13,971 nt of DNA from RGIG5579 sp045544655. Its GTDB lineage: Bacteria; Bacillota; Clostridia; Oscillospirales; SIG627. This document shows positions 1 through 6,222 of this stretch, piece by piece. The DNA lies in the NCBI GenBank assembly GCA_045544655.1, contig JAZPZL010000252.1:1-13971 (forward strand). The letters run 5' to 3'. The notes under the pieces are model-generated. The model searched no databases. It was not told the DNA's origin and saw only the letters and a program-made list of their open reading frames with translations. How positions within the stretch are numbered: the first letter of the stretch is position 1; each line of letters begins with the position of its first letter. The position numbers and the translations under genes are program-made.

Positions 1-166
1 CCTCCTTCTTTTTGCCGGGGGTCTGGAGCTTTTTAAGATATTTCTTCGTGAAGAAGATGCTCATAAGCATACCCCACATGATGCAGAAGCTCATGAGAAG
101 CGCGATGGTGGTGAAGGCTTCTGCAACGAGGCAGATCGCAACGATAAATTTGGTTTTTCTGTTCAT
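1..166 (-). CDS. Small membrane protein, partial (runs off window start)
   Basis: Reading leftwards from an ATG at 166-164, 55 codons stay open to the window edge with no stop, so the C-terminus is missing. An AGGAGA ribosome binding site sits 5 nt upstream, and the start is only 14 nt after the prfB stop, so it is probably translated from the prfB transcript. The peptide begins MNRKTKFIVAI. It has one long hydrophobic stretch (about residues 7-40, rich in Ala, Ile, Leu, Met and Phe), then a Lys-rich tail (FFTKKYLKKLQ, later GKKKE). This looks like a small inner-membrane protein with a cytoplasmic basic tail. I recognise no family. The plus-strand ORF at 12-212 is its shadow. Confidence 0.6.
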   Translation of the reverse strand, partial: MNRKTKFIVAICLVAEAFTTIALLMSFCIMWGMLMSIFFTKKYLKKLQTPGKKKE

Positions 167-180
167 AACGTTTCTCCTTT

Positions 181-1305
181 TTATTCGTTATTATTTTTTT
201 CACTTGATTTAAAAATCAAGTATGCGTTCATAAATTCATCCAAGTTTCCGTCCATTACCTTGTTAATATCGCCGTCTTCATAACCGGTTCTGTGATCCTT
301 CGCCAAGGTATAGGGCATAAATACGTAGGAACGGATCTGGGCACCCCATTCAATGTTGGTTTTCGTGCCTTTGATATCCTCGATCTTATCCAACTGCTCC
401 CGTTCTTTGATCTCGAGAAGCTTAGATTTCAGCATTTTCATTGCAGTCTCTTTGTTTTGAAGCTGACTGCGCTCGTTCTGACAACCGACGATAATGCCGG
501 TGGGAATATGCTTGATACGGATCGCAGAGTCAGTCTTGTTGACGTGCTGACCGCCTGCGCCGCTTGCTCTGTGTGCCTCGATTTCAAGATCCTCATCGCG
601 AATCTCGATCTTGATCTTATCGTCAAACTCAGGCATTACTTCTACGGATGAGAAGGAGGTATGTCTGCGTCCTGAAGAGTCAAAGGGGGAGACTCGAACC
701 AAGCGATGGACACCGGATTCGGATTTCAAATATCCGTAAGCAAATTCACCTTCTACCAAAAACGTAACGCTTTTGATACCTGCTTCATCACCGTCCAAAT
801 AATCCAAAACCTTGAATTTAAATCCGCGACGCTCTGCGAAGCGCATATACATACGGTAAAGCATTTCCGCCCAGTCCTGAGCCTCAGTACCGCCTGCGCC
901 GGGATGAATGGAAAGGATGGCGTTGCTACGGTCATATTCACCGGAAAGAAGGAGCTTGATCTTTTGCTCTTCATAAGACTTTTCCATTGCTCGGATATCA
1001 TTCAAAATATCCTCGGTAAAGCTTTCATCCTCATCGGCAATGGCAAGATCTAAAAGCTCTATGGTAGATTCCAAAAGGGAAACAAGGTCGTCGTAAGCGG
1101 CAACTACGTCCTTTACCGCTTTCAGCTCTCCCAAGATCTTTTGAGAGTTATCGGGGTCGTTCCAAAAATCGGGTGCGGCGGCAAGCTCTTCCAGTTCCTT
1201 GCACTTTACCCGTTGTGTCTCAATATTTAATGAGTTTGCAAGCTCAGCAACCTTTGGCTGAAAATCGCGCATTTGCTGTCTTGCTTGTTCCAGTTGGATA
1301 ATCAA
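181..1305 (-). CDS. prfB: Peptide chain release factor 2 (RF2), no programmed frameshift
   Basis: Class I release factor that recognises UGA and UAA stop codons and triggers peptidyl-tRNA hydrolysis on the ribosome. The stop-codon-reading SPF tripeptide is at residues 206-208 (RVSPFDSSGRR) and the catalytic GGQ loop at 251-253 (SGAGGQHVNKTDS). At 374 aa it is close to the usual RF2 length of about 365. The start is the TTG at 1305-1303: GGAGG lies 7 nt upstream, and the reading frame further upstream does not resemble RF2. Most bacterial prfB genes carry an autoregulatory in-frame UGA near codon 25 that needs a +1 shift. Here the segment reads straight through (NSLNIET, residues 24-30) with no stop. 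It has its own sigma-A promoter and is followed closely by a small membrane protein gene. Confidence 0.96.
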   Translation of the reverse strand: MIIQLEQARQQMRDFQPKVAELANSLNIETQRVKCKELEELAAAPDFWNDPDNSQKILGELKAVKDVVAAYDDLVSLLESTIELLDLAIADEDESFTEDILNDIRAMEKSYEEQKIKLLLSGEYDRSNAILSIHPGAGGTEAQDWAEMLYRMYMRFAERRGFKFKVLDYLDGDEAGIKSVTFLVEGEFAYGYLKSESGVHRLVRVSPFDSSGRRHTSFSSVEVMPEFDDKIKIEIRDEDLEIEAHRASGAGGQHVNKTDSAIRIKHIPTGIIVGCQNERSQLQNKETAMKMLKSKLLEIKEREQLDKIEDIKGTKTNIEWGAQIRSYVFMPYTLAKDHRTGYEDGDINKVMDGNLDEFMNAYLIFKSSEKNNNE

Positions 1306-1336
1306 GTTCTTTCCTCCATATATTTCCTTACTCTTT

Positions 1337-1365
1337 ATTATACTATGGAGTTTGAATTTTGTAAA
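1337..1365 (-). promoter_or_regulatory. Sigma-A promoter of prfB
   Basis: On the minus strand TTTACA (1365-1360) is separated by 17 nt from TATAAT (1342-1337). Transcription would start near 1330, about 25 nt before the prfB TTG. The -35 box lies just beyond the spoVAE stop codon, and no strong terminator separates the two genes. prfB can therefore be expressed in vegetative cells while also receiving read-through from the sporulation genes. Confidence 0.7.
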
Positions 1366-1373
1366 TATTGTTT

Positions 1374-1733
1374 TTACAAATTTTCGGGTTTTCCGTGGAA
1401 AAATAAGGAAATTAGCAAAGAAAAAACAATCGCCGCGCAAATTCCTGCGGCAGTTTCACGGATCCCGCCGACAAATATTCCAACAAATCCCAATTCATCA
1501 ACCGCCTTTTCAACCCCTTTTGCCAGCAGGTATCCGAATCCCGTGAGTGGAACAGATGCGCCACAGGAAAAAAGTTTTACCAAGGGATGATAGATGCCGA
1601 TCCCGGTCAAGAACACGCCCGCGCAGACGTACCCCGTCAAGATTCTTGCCGGTGTCAGACGTGTTTTATCAATAATAATCTGTGCGATCACACAAAACAG
1701 ACCGCCAAGCAGAAATGCTTTCAAAAATACCAT
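1374..1733 (-). CDS. spoVAE: Stage V sporulation protein AE (SpoVAEB type)
   Basis: Small integral membrane protein of the SpoVA complex, which moves dipicolinic acid (Ca-DPA) into the forespore and out again on germination. The 119-residue product matches the SpoVAC/SpoVAEB family. It starts MVFLKAFLLGGLFCVIAQ, then has IDKTRLTPARIL, a Gly-rich GIGIYHPLVKLFSCGASVP segment and the C-terminal hydrophobic AGICAAIVFSLLISLFF. About four membrane segments are visible. I chose the ATG at 1733 because it begins the family's usual N-terminus and lies 1 nt after the spoVAD stop, with a weak AGAGG upstream. The upstream extension to 1820 lies inside spoVAD. It is co-transcribed with spoVAD. Confidence 0.92.
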   Translation of the reverse strand: MVFLKAFLLGGLFCVIAQIIIDKTRLTPARILTGYVCAGVFLTGIGIYHPLVKLFSCGASVPLTGFGYLLAKGVEKAVDELGFVGIFVGGIRETAAGICAAIVFSLLISLFFHGKPENL

Positions 1734-1734
1734 A

Positions 1735-2739
1735 TTACGCCTCTCTTGTGATCCGTACGAGGTGGGAAACACCGGGGATCGATTCTTTTTGCAAAACGGT
1801 TGTTGCATTGAGCAAAGCACCGGTTCCGATCAGAAGTATATCCGATAATTCTTTCTTACGAAACTGTTCCATAATATAAGAACAAAATACGACTGCAGAG
1901 CATCCGCAACCGGAACCGCCCGAATTCACCTCTTGTTTTTCGAGCGAATAGATCATTTTCCCACAGTCTTTACAGTTCTTATCAAGATTCAGTCCCTCTC
2001 TTTTACAAAGGTCCAGCAAAATGCTATGTCCCTCGAACCCCAGATCACCCGTCAGAATCAAATCGAATTCGGACACATCATAGGAAGTTGAATCAAAATA
2101 GCGTATCAAGGTATCTGCACAGGACGCCGCCATTGCCGCACCCATATTGTTAGCATCACAGATTCCGGGATCCCGAATAATTCCCGGGAAGAACTCAGTC
2201 AAGCCTATCTTAGCATCATCGGACTTTTCTAATATCACTGTCCCGGATCCCGTCACCGTGTTTTGTGCGGAGGGAGGTCTTTGACAACCGTACTCCAAAG
2301 GAAAACGGTATTGACGCTCTGCAGAACAAAAATGAGAAGAAGCCTCGCACAAAACGCGCTGTGCAAGACCGGCTTCTATGGCAAGTCCGCCCATCCCCAG
2401 CGACAATGCGAAAGTAGAGCATGCGCCGTACAAGCCGATATGGGGAATTCGTTTGCTCTTTAATCCAAAGGCACTTGCCGCACATTGGTTAGTCAGATCC
2501 CCCGAAAAGGTAAGATCAACAGCCTCGTATTTCAAATTACTCTTTTTTAATACCGCTTCACTGCATTGGCGCACCATTTCCGCCTCCGCTTTTTCCCAAG
2601 TCTCCATTCCGAATTTACTGTCCGGGGAGGAAATATCAAAATACTCCTTCAACGGGCCTTCACTTTCCATCCTTCCGACAGCGGAAGCAGTTGCACGAAG
2701 CTTGATTTTTTCTTGAAATACAATTGGTTTTCTAGCCAT
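1735..2739 (-). CDS. spoVAD: Stage V sporulation protein AD
   Basis: Thiolase-fold, soluble, DPA-binding component of the SpoVA channel at the inner spore membrane. The 334 residues match the family length (about 338). Recognisable segments are GPLKEYFD near the N-terminus, DLTNQCAASAFG, the LYGACSTFALSLGMGGLAIEAG block carrying the thiolase-like cysteine, SSHFCSAERQYRFPLEYGCQRPP, and VTGSGTVILEK. The ATG at 2739 has an AGGAG ribosome binding site 6-8 nt upstream. The gene follows a terminator and a sigma-G-type promoter, and spoVAE starts 1 nt after its stop. The normal upstream partner, spoVAC, is not next to it but about 9.7 kb away at 12435-12872. Confidence 0.96.
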   Translation of the reverse strand: MARKPIVFQEKIKLRATASAVGRMESEGPLKEYFDISSPDSKFGMETWEKAEAEMVRQCSEAVLKKSNLKYEAVDLTFSGDLTNQCAASAFGLKSKRIPHIGLYGACSTFALSLGMGGLAIEAGLAQRVLCEASSHFCSAERQYRFPLEYGCQRPPSAQNTVTGSGTVILEKSDDAKIGLTEFFPGIIRDPGICDANNMGAAMAASCADTLIRYFDSTSYDVSEFDLILTGDLGFEGHSILLDLCKREGLNLDKNCKDCGKMIYSLEKQEVNSGGSGCGCSAVVFCSYIMEQFRKKELSDILLIGTGALLNATTVLQKESIPGVSHLVRITREA

Positions 2740-2759
2740 CGCATACTCCTGTTTTTTCT

Positions 2760-2789
2760 TATTATGCGATGGGCTGAAAGAAGTTATTC
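2760..2789 (-). promoter_or_regulatory. Candidate sigma-G (forespore) promoter of spoVAD-spoVAE
   Basis: On the minus strand GAATA (2789-2785) is followed by 18 nt and then CATAATA (2766-2760). This is a full match to the forespore sigma-G consensus GHATR-N18-CATNHTA. It lies just downstream of the terminator of the preceding gene and about 20 nt upstream of the spoVAD start. In Bacillus the spoVA operon is sigma-G controlled, so position and sequence agree. Confidence 0.7.
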
Positions 2790-2792
2790 AAC

Positions 2793-2823
2793 AAAAAAAG
2801 AAGACCGATTTCTCGATCTTCTT
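2793..2823 (-). terminator. Rho-independent terminator of the CofE-like gene
   Basis: In minus-strand RNA an 11-bp stem (2823-2813 paired with 2808-2798, one G-U pair) closes a GAAA tetraloop and is followed by seven U residues (2799-2793). It begins 6 nt after the stop codon at 2830, so it separates the CofE-like gene from spoVAD. Confidence 0.9.
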
Positions 2824-2829
2824 AGATTT

Positions 2830-4029
2830 TTAGTCGTTGGTGTAGTTGTCAAAATAGCCTTGAACCAAAACAACGGGAGTACCTTTATCACCGGAACCGC
2901 TGGTCAAGTCACAGAGAGAACCGATCAGGTCAGTGAGCTGACGGGGAGTCGTACCCTGAGATGCCATATTGCCAACGAGATTTTCGTTTTTCTTTTTAAT
3001 GCTCTCCGCAATTGCGTTTCTCAGTTCCTCGCCGGAGAGATCCTTATAATCGTTATCGGCAAGATACTTCAGTTTCAACTCATTGGGCGTACCGATCAAA
3101 CCGTCGGTAAAAGCAGGGGAGACAACAGGATCGGCAAGCTCCCAGATCTTTCCCTGAGGATCCTTGAAAGCACCGTCACCATAAACCATTACCTCTACGT
3201 GCTTGCCGGTAGCTTCAAAAATCTTCTTCTGAATCTCAAGTACCAGGGGTTTACAGTTTCTGGGGAAAAGCTTTACTTTATCCTCGGTAGCTTTATTGGA
3301 ACCGAGAAGACCGTAGTTTTCATTAAAGCCATTTCCATTGATGGAAGAGTTGAGGATCTCGTCTAGTCCGCAAACGACCTTTGCGCCGAATTTCTTCAAG
3401 AGGCGCTTGGTTCTGACTCTGGTATGAATATCGCAGGTCAAAATGTGATCGGCGTAGGGAAGAATGAACTTTGCCTGATTACCGAAAATGATCTCAACCT
3501 CTGCGCCTTCCTCGCGGATCAGGTCAGCGTAGTATTTTACGTAATCAACTCCGGTAAATTCATGCTTGTTTTCACCGAAAAGCTCTCTGTATTTTTCGAG
3601 AGAAAGTACGTCGGTATTAGGATCTATGTCCGCTTCGTCCAATTTATCAATGCTGACCAATTCGTTGCCAACCTCATCGGAGGGATAGCTAAGCATTAAA
3701 ACGATTTTTTTTGCACCTCTTGCAATACCGCGAAGACAGATTGCAAAACGGTTTCTGGAAAGAATGGGGAAAATAACACCGATGGTCTCGCCACCCAGCT
3801 TATTGCGCACGTCCTCGGCAATTGCGTCGATAGAAGCATAGTTACCCTGAGCGCGGGCAACGATGGATTCAGTCATAGAAATAACGTCACGATCGCGAAT
3901 TTCAAATCCTTCGTATTTTGCTGCTTCCAGAACACTCTGAGAAACGATCTGAGCAAGATCATCACCCTCGCGAATGATCGGGCAACGAATACCTCTGGAT
4001 ACGGTACCAACTCTTCTCATATTTTCCAT
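2830..4029 (-). CDS. Coenzyme F420-0:L-glutamate ligase (CofE/FbiB)-like protein
   Basis: The 399-residue product resembles the F420_ligase family. The N-terminal part carries the family signature GTVSRGIRCPIIREGDDL (residues 8-25), then DRDVISMTESIVARAQGNYA (about 46-65) and FPILSRNRFAICLRGIARGA. True CofE adds glutamates to F420-0 using GTP and is about 250 aa in archaea. This Bacillota form is longer, with a C-terminal part containing MVYGDGAFKDPQGKIWELADPV and a Gly/Thr-rich end (TSGSGDKGTP). No other F420 gene is in the window, and Clostridia generally lack F420, so the amide-ligase substrate here is unknown. The ATG at 4029 has AAGGTGG 10 nt upstream and is preferred over the ATG 9 nt later. 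It has its own promoter and terminator. It is not part of spoVA although it lies on the same strand. Confidence 0.75.
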   Translation of the reverse strand: MENMRRVGTVSRGIRCPIIREGDDLAQIVSQSVLEAAKYEGFEIRDRDVISMTESIVARAQGNYASIDAIAEDVRNKLGGETIGVIFPILSRNRFAICLRGIARGAKKIVLMLSYPSDEVGNELVSIDKLDEADIDPNTDVLSLEKYRELFGENKHEFTGVDYVKYYADLIREEGAEVEIIFGNQAKFILPYADHILTCDIHTRVRTKRLLKKFGAKVVCGLDEILNSSINGNGFNENYGLLGSNKATEDKVKLFPRNCKPLVLEIQKKIFEATGKHVEVMVYGDGAFKDPQGKIWELADPVVSPAFTDGLIGTPNELKLKYLADNDYKDLSGEELRNAIAESIKKKNENLVGNMASQGTTPRQLTDLIGSLCDLTSGSGDKGTPVVLVQGYFDNYTND

Positions 4030-4058
4030 TTTGATTGTACCACCTTATTTTTAGCGTA

Positions 4059-4075
4059 GTTGCAAAGATTGCAAC
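4059..4075. promoter_or_regulatory. Perfect 7-bp palindrome in the CofE-like leader
   Basis: GTTGCAA-AGA-TTGCAAC is a perfect inverted repeat with a 3-bp centre. It lies between the minus-strand promoter (start near 4082) and the ribosome binding site (4046-4040) of the CofE-like gene. Shape and place suit a dimeric repressor operator or a small leader hairpin. The regulator is not identifiable here. Confidence 0.5.
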
Positions 4076-4088
4076 CCTTAACAGAAGA

Positions 4089-4117
4089 ATTATACAACAT
4101 TTTTTTCTATTCTTCAA
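4089..4117 (-). promoter_or_regulatory. Sigma-A promoter of the CofE-like gene
   Basis: Minus strand: TTGAAG (4117-4112), 17-nt spacer, TATAAT (4094-4089). The predicted start is near 4082, giving a leader of about 53 nt that contains the 4059-4075 palindrome. Confidence 0.75.
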
Positions 4118-4145
4118 TATGTTTTTTGAAAAAAATTTCAATTCG

Positions 4146-4174
4146 TTGACATTTTTTGCATTTTCGTCTATACT
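4146..4174 (+). promoter_or_regulatory. Sigma-A promoter of the Nudix-SGNH operon
   Basis: TTGACA (4146-4151), 17-nt spacer, TATACT (4169-4174). The predicted transcript start is about 4180-4184, at or within a few bases of the ATG at 4184, so the message would be leaderless or nearly so. It is divergent from the CofE-like promoter. Confidence 0.8.
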
Positions 4175-4183
4175 CAAAGACAG

Positions 4184-5116
4184 ATGAAAAGGGGAGGTGC
4201 GTTAACGATTTTTAAATTTTATAATCCCGGGAAAATACAAGATGATCTTATTCTGCAAGTTTCTATCGCCCTGAAGCTTTCCACCGGATGGGCATTCGTG
4301 AAAAATAACGCTTCTGATTCCTTTGATCTGATCGAAGGAAAAAGAGAACTTTCAGAGACAGCAACACAGGCAGGGATTCGTATTCTGAAAGAAACATACA
4401 ATTTGAAAGCAGATTCCATCCAAACCGTTTGCCCTTACTCCATGGATTCAAACGGGGAAGTATTATACGGAATGCTTCTCTTTGCAAAGATCAACAACGA
4501 TCTTTCTTCTTTACCGACGAGCTTGGAAATTTTCAGTAAAATTCCGGACAAGCTGACTAGGGAAGAGGTGACCCGCAGACTCTTCACCGGTACCCAAGGA
4601 TGGCTCAATATGCAAACCAATGCGGACGAGCTTTGGGACGTTTACGATGAAAACAGAAATAAAACGGGAAGACTCCACCGCCGCGGTGACTTTCTTGAGG
4701 AAGGTGACTATCATCTGGTTGTGCACGTTTGGCTATTGAATTCCAAAGGTGAATTTCTTTTAACCAAAAGAGCACCGAACAAAGGCTTCCCCAACACCTG
4801 GGAAACCTCAGGCGGTGCCGCGCAGGCGGGAGATGACAGTCTCTCCGCAGCCTTGCGCGAGGTTCGTGAAGAGACTGGACTCGTCGCCTTCCCTGAAAAT
4901 GCGGAAAGAATATACATGTTTAAAAGGGAAGAGGACTCTTGCGACGTTTGGCTGATTCGTCAGGATTTCGAGCTGAACAACGTTGTTTTACTACCCGGAG
5001 AAACGATCGATAAAATGTACGCTAGCTACTCCAAAATTCTCCGAATGTATCAAAACAAGGAGCTTGTTCCTTACTCTTATTTACAAGATTTTATCTCCAA
5101 GATTTTTCATATTTGA
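4184..5116 (+). CDS. Tandem Nudix hydrolase (degenerate N-terminal plus active-type C-terminal domain)
   Basis: The 310-residue protein has two Nudix-like halves. The C-terminal half (about 148-300) starts ELWDVYDENRNKTGRLHRRGD, contains HLVVHVWLLNSKGEFLLTKR, and has a Nudix box at 211-233 (GGAAQAGDD then ALREVREETGL). The box is intact except that Asp217 replaces the usual first Glu. This is the IPP-isomerase-like subtype. The N-terminal half (about 12-140) has the layout of a MutT-like domain, but its box is worn: G52, E58, R66 and E70 remain while the other key Glu and Gly positions are Ile67, Thr71 and Asn73. It is probably non-catalytic. The substrate is unknown (a nucleoside or other diphosphate). 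The start is uncertain: the ATG at 4184 has no ribosome binding site, and GGAGG at 4193-4197 lies inside the frame. It precedes the SGNH gene by 13 nt. Confidence 0.88.
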   Translation: MKRGGALTIFKFYNPGKIQDDLILQVSIALKLSTGWAFVKNNASDSFDLIEGKRELSETATQAGIRILKETYNLKADSIQTVCPYSMDSNGEVLYGMLLFAKINNDLSSLPTSLEIFSKIPDKLTREEVTRRLFTGTQGWLNMQTNADELWDVYDENRNKTGRLHRRGDFLEEGDYHLVVHVWLLNSKGEFLLTKRAPNKGFPNTWETSGGAAQAGDDSLSAALREVREETGLVAFPENAERIYMFKREEDSCDVWLIRQDFELNNVVLLPGETIDKMYASYSKILRMYQNKELVPYSYLQDFISKIFHI

Positions 5117-5129
5117 AAGGAATATCATT

Positions 5130-6182
5130 TTGGAACAGATTTCAAAAATTGACAAAAACTTTGAAGTAAAAACGAAGCTGGAATTGGAAGACGTTCGTTT
5201 TTATTCAGCTTTGGAAAACCCATTTTCCTTGCACGGTGTTTTTTATCAGGATGGTCGATTCCGCAGAATGCCCTCAAAGGTTGCCGAATCCGTAAGCACC
5301 TCCGTTTTCAGATTGCACACCCACACGGCAGGCGGTCGAATCCGTTTCAAAGCAGACAGCGGTTATATTGCCATCAAAGCGGTTATGCCTCAGATCGCCA
5401 GAATGTCTCACTTTGCTCTGACCGGCTCTGCGGGATTTGATCTGTACGCAGGAAACAACGAGCAATTTGTCAAAACCTTTGCTCCGCCCTTTGCAATGGA
5501 AGACGGTTTTGAAAGCGTGATCAAGGTGAAAAAAGGCGAAATGCGTGAATATACGATTAATTTTCCCCTTTACAGCGGAATCAGTGAGCTTTATATCGGA
5601 CTTGAGAACACTGCAACCGTTCTTTCCCCAAGTTCTTACAAAATCGAAAAGCCGATCGTATTTTACGGCTCTTCCATCACTCAGGGCGGCTGTGCATCCA
5701 GACCCGGCAACAGCTATGAGAGTCGCGTTTCCAGAGCTTTAAACGCCGATTTTATCAATCTTGGATTCTCGGGCAGCTGTAGAGCAGAGGAGGAGATGGC
5801 GCATTACATCAAAACCCTTGATATGACAGCTTTCGTATATGATTACGATCACAACTCCCGAACTCCTCAATATCTTGCCGATACCCACCAAAGGTTTTTC
5901 AATATCATCCGCGAAGCACGGCCGGATCTGCCGATTTTGATCTTATCCCGTCCCGAATACGTTCTAAAAGGGAACGCCCTCCTAAGCAAAGAGATCATTG
6001 AAAAAACGTATTTTGATGCAAAAGCAGGAGGCGACAAGAACGTGTATTTTCTGGATGGAGCGACTTTGATGAAATTTGCGGAATTTGACGGTACCGTAGA
6101 CGGCTGCCATCCCAATGATCTTGGTTTCTATTCCATGGCAAAGGCTGTTACCGAAGTATTGAAAGCGATCTTAAAACAATAA
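5130..6182 (+). CDS. SGNH/GDSL hydrolase with N-terminal GxDLY domain
   Basis: 350-residue esterase of the Lipase_GDSL_3 type. The N-terminal beta-rich domain carries the GxDLY signature at 102-106 (GFDLY). The catalytic SGNH blocks follow: GSSIT with nucleophile Ser182, LGFSG (block II Gly, 212-215), block III Asn242 in DYDHN, and the Asp324/His327 pair in DGCHPND. No signal peptide is seen, so it acts in the cytoplasm, probably removing an acyl (often acetyl) group from a carbohydrate or small molecule. I chose the TTG at 5130 because AAAGGA lies 8 nt upstream and the stretch back to 4983 is only overlap with the Nudix gene. It is the second gene of the operon and is followed by a strong terminator. 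Confidence 0.88.
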   Translation: MEQISKIDKNFEVKTKLELEDVRFYSALENPFSLHGVFYQDGRFRRMPSKVAESVSTSVFRLHTHTAGGRIRFKADSGYIAIKAVMPQIARMSHFALTGSAGFDLYAGNNEQFVKTFAPPFAMEDGFESVIKVKKGEMREYTINFPLYSGISELYIGLENTATVLSPSSYKIEKPIVFYGSSITQGGCASRPGNSYESRVSRALNADFINLGFSGSCRAEEEMAHYIKTLDMTAFVYDYDHNSRTPQYLADTHQRFFNIIREARPDLPILILSRPEYVLKGNALLSKEIIEKTYFDAKAGGDKNVYFLDGATLMKFAEFDGTVDGCHPNDLGFYSMAKAVTEVLKAILKQ

Positions 6183-6187
6183 ATTGA

Positions 6188-6217
6188 AAATGCTTGACCG
6201 CGACGGTCAAGCATTTT
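6188..6217. terminator. Bidirectional terminator between convergent operons
   Basis: A stem of up to 13 bp (6188-6200 with 6204-6216) around a CGA loop, with a U-run on both strands. It ends the plus-strand Nudix-SGNH operon 5 nt after its stop. It also lies 6 nt beyond the stop of araM on the minus strand, so it can serve both. Confidence 0.88.
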
Positions 6218-6222
6218 TCGTC

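Noticed and set aside
12..212. 66-aa plus-strand ORF at the window start
   Set aside because: It has no ribosome binding site and overlaps antisense a small minus-strand ORF that has a good AGGAGA site and a membrane-protein composition, so it is a shadow.
1358..1380. TTTGTAAA/TTTACAAA hairpin as the spoVAE terminator
   Set aside because: The stem is all A-T apart from one pair, it overlaps the stop codon, and no U-run follows on the minus strand.
1306..1440. 45-residue N-terminal extension of RF2 starting at 1440
   Set aside because: It overlaps the spoVAE coding end, is Phe/Lys-rich and unlike RF2, and contains the prfB promoter. The TTG at 1305 has an ideal ribosome binding site.
3962..4177. 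71-aa minus-strand ORF across the CofE-like promoter
   Set aside because: It overlaps the CofE-like start in another frame, covers both divergent promoters and has no recognisable content.
4983..5129. Longer N-terminus for the SGNH hydrolase starting at the ATG 4983
   Set aside because: The extension lies inside the Nudix gene in another frame and is unlike the family. A TTG at 5130 with AAAGGA 8 nt upstream gives the expected length.
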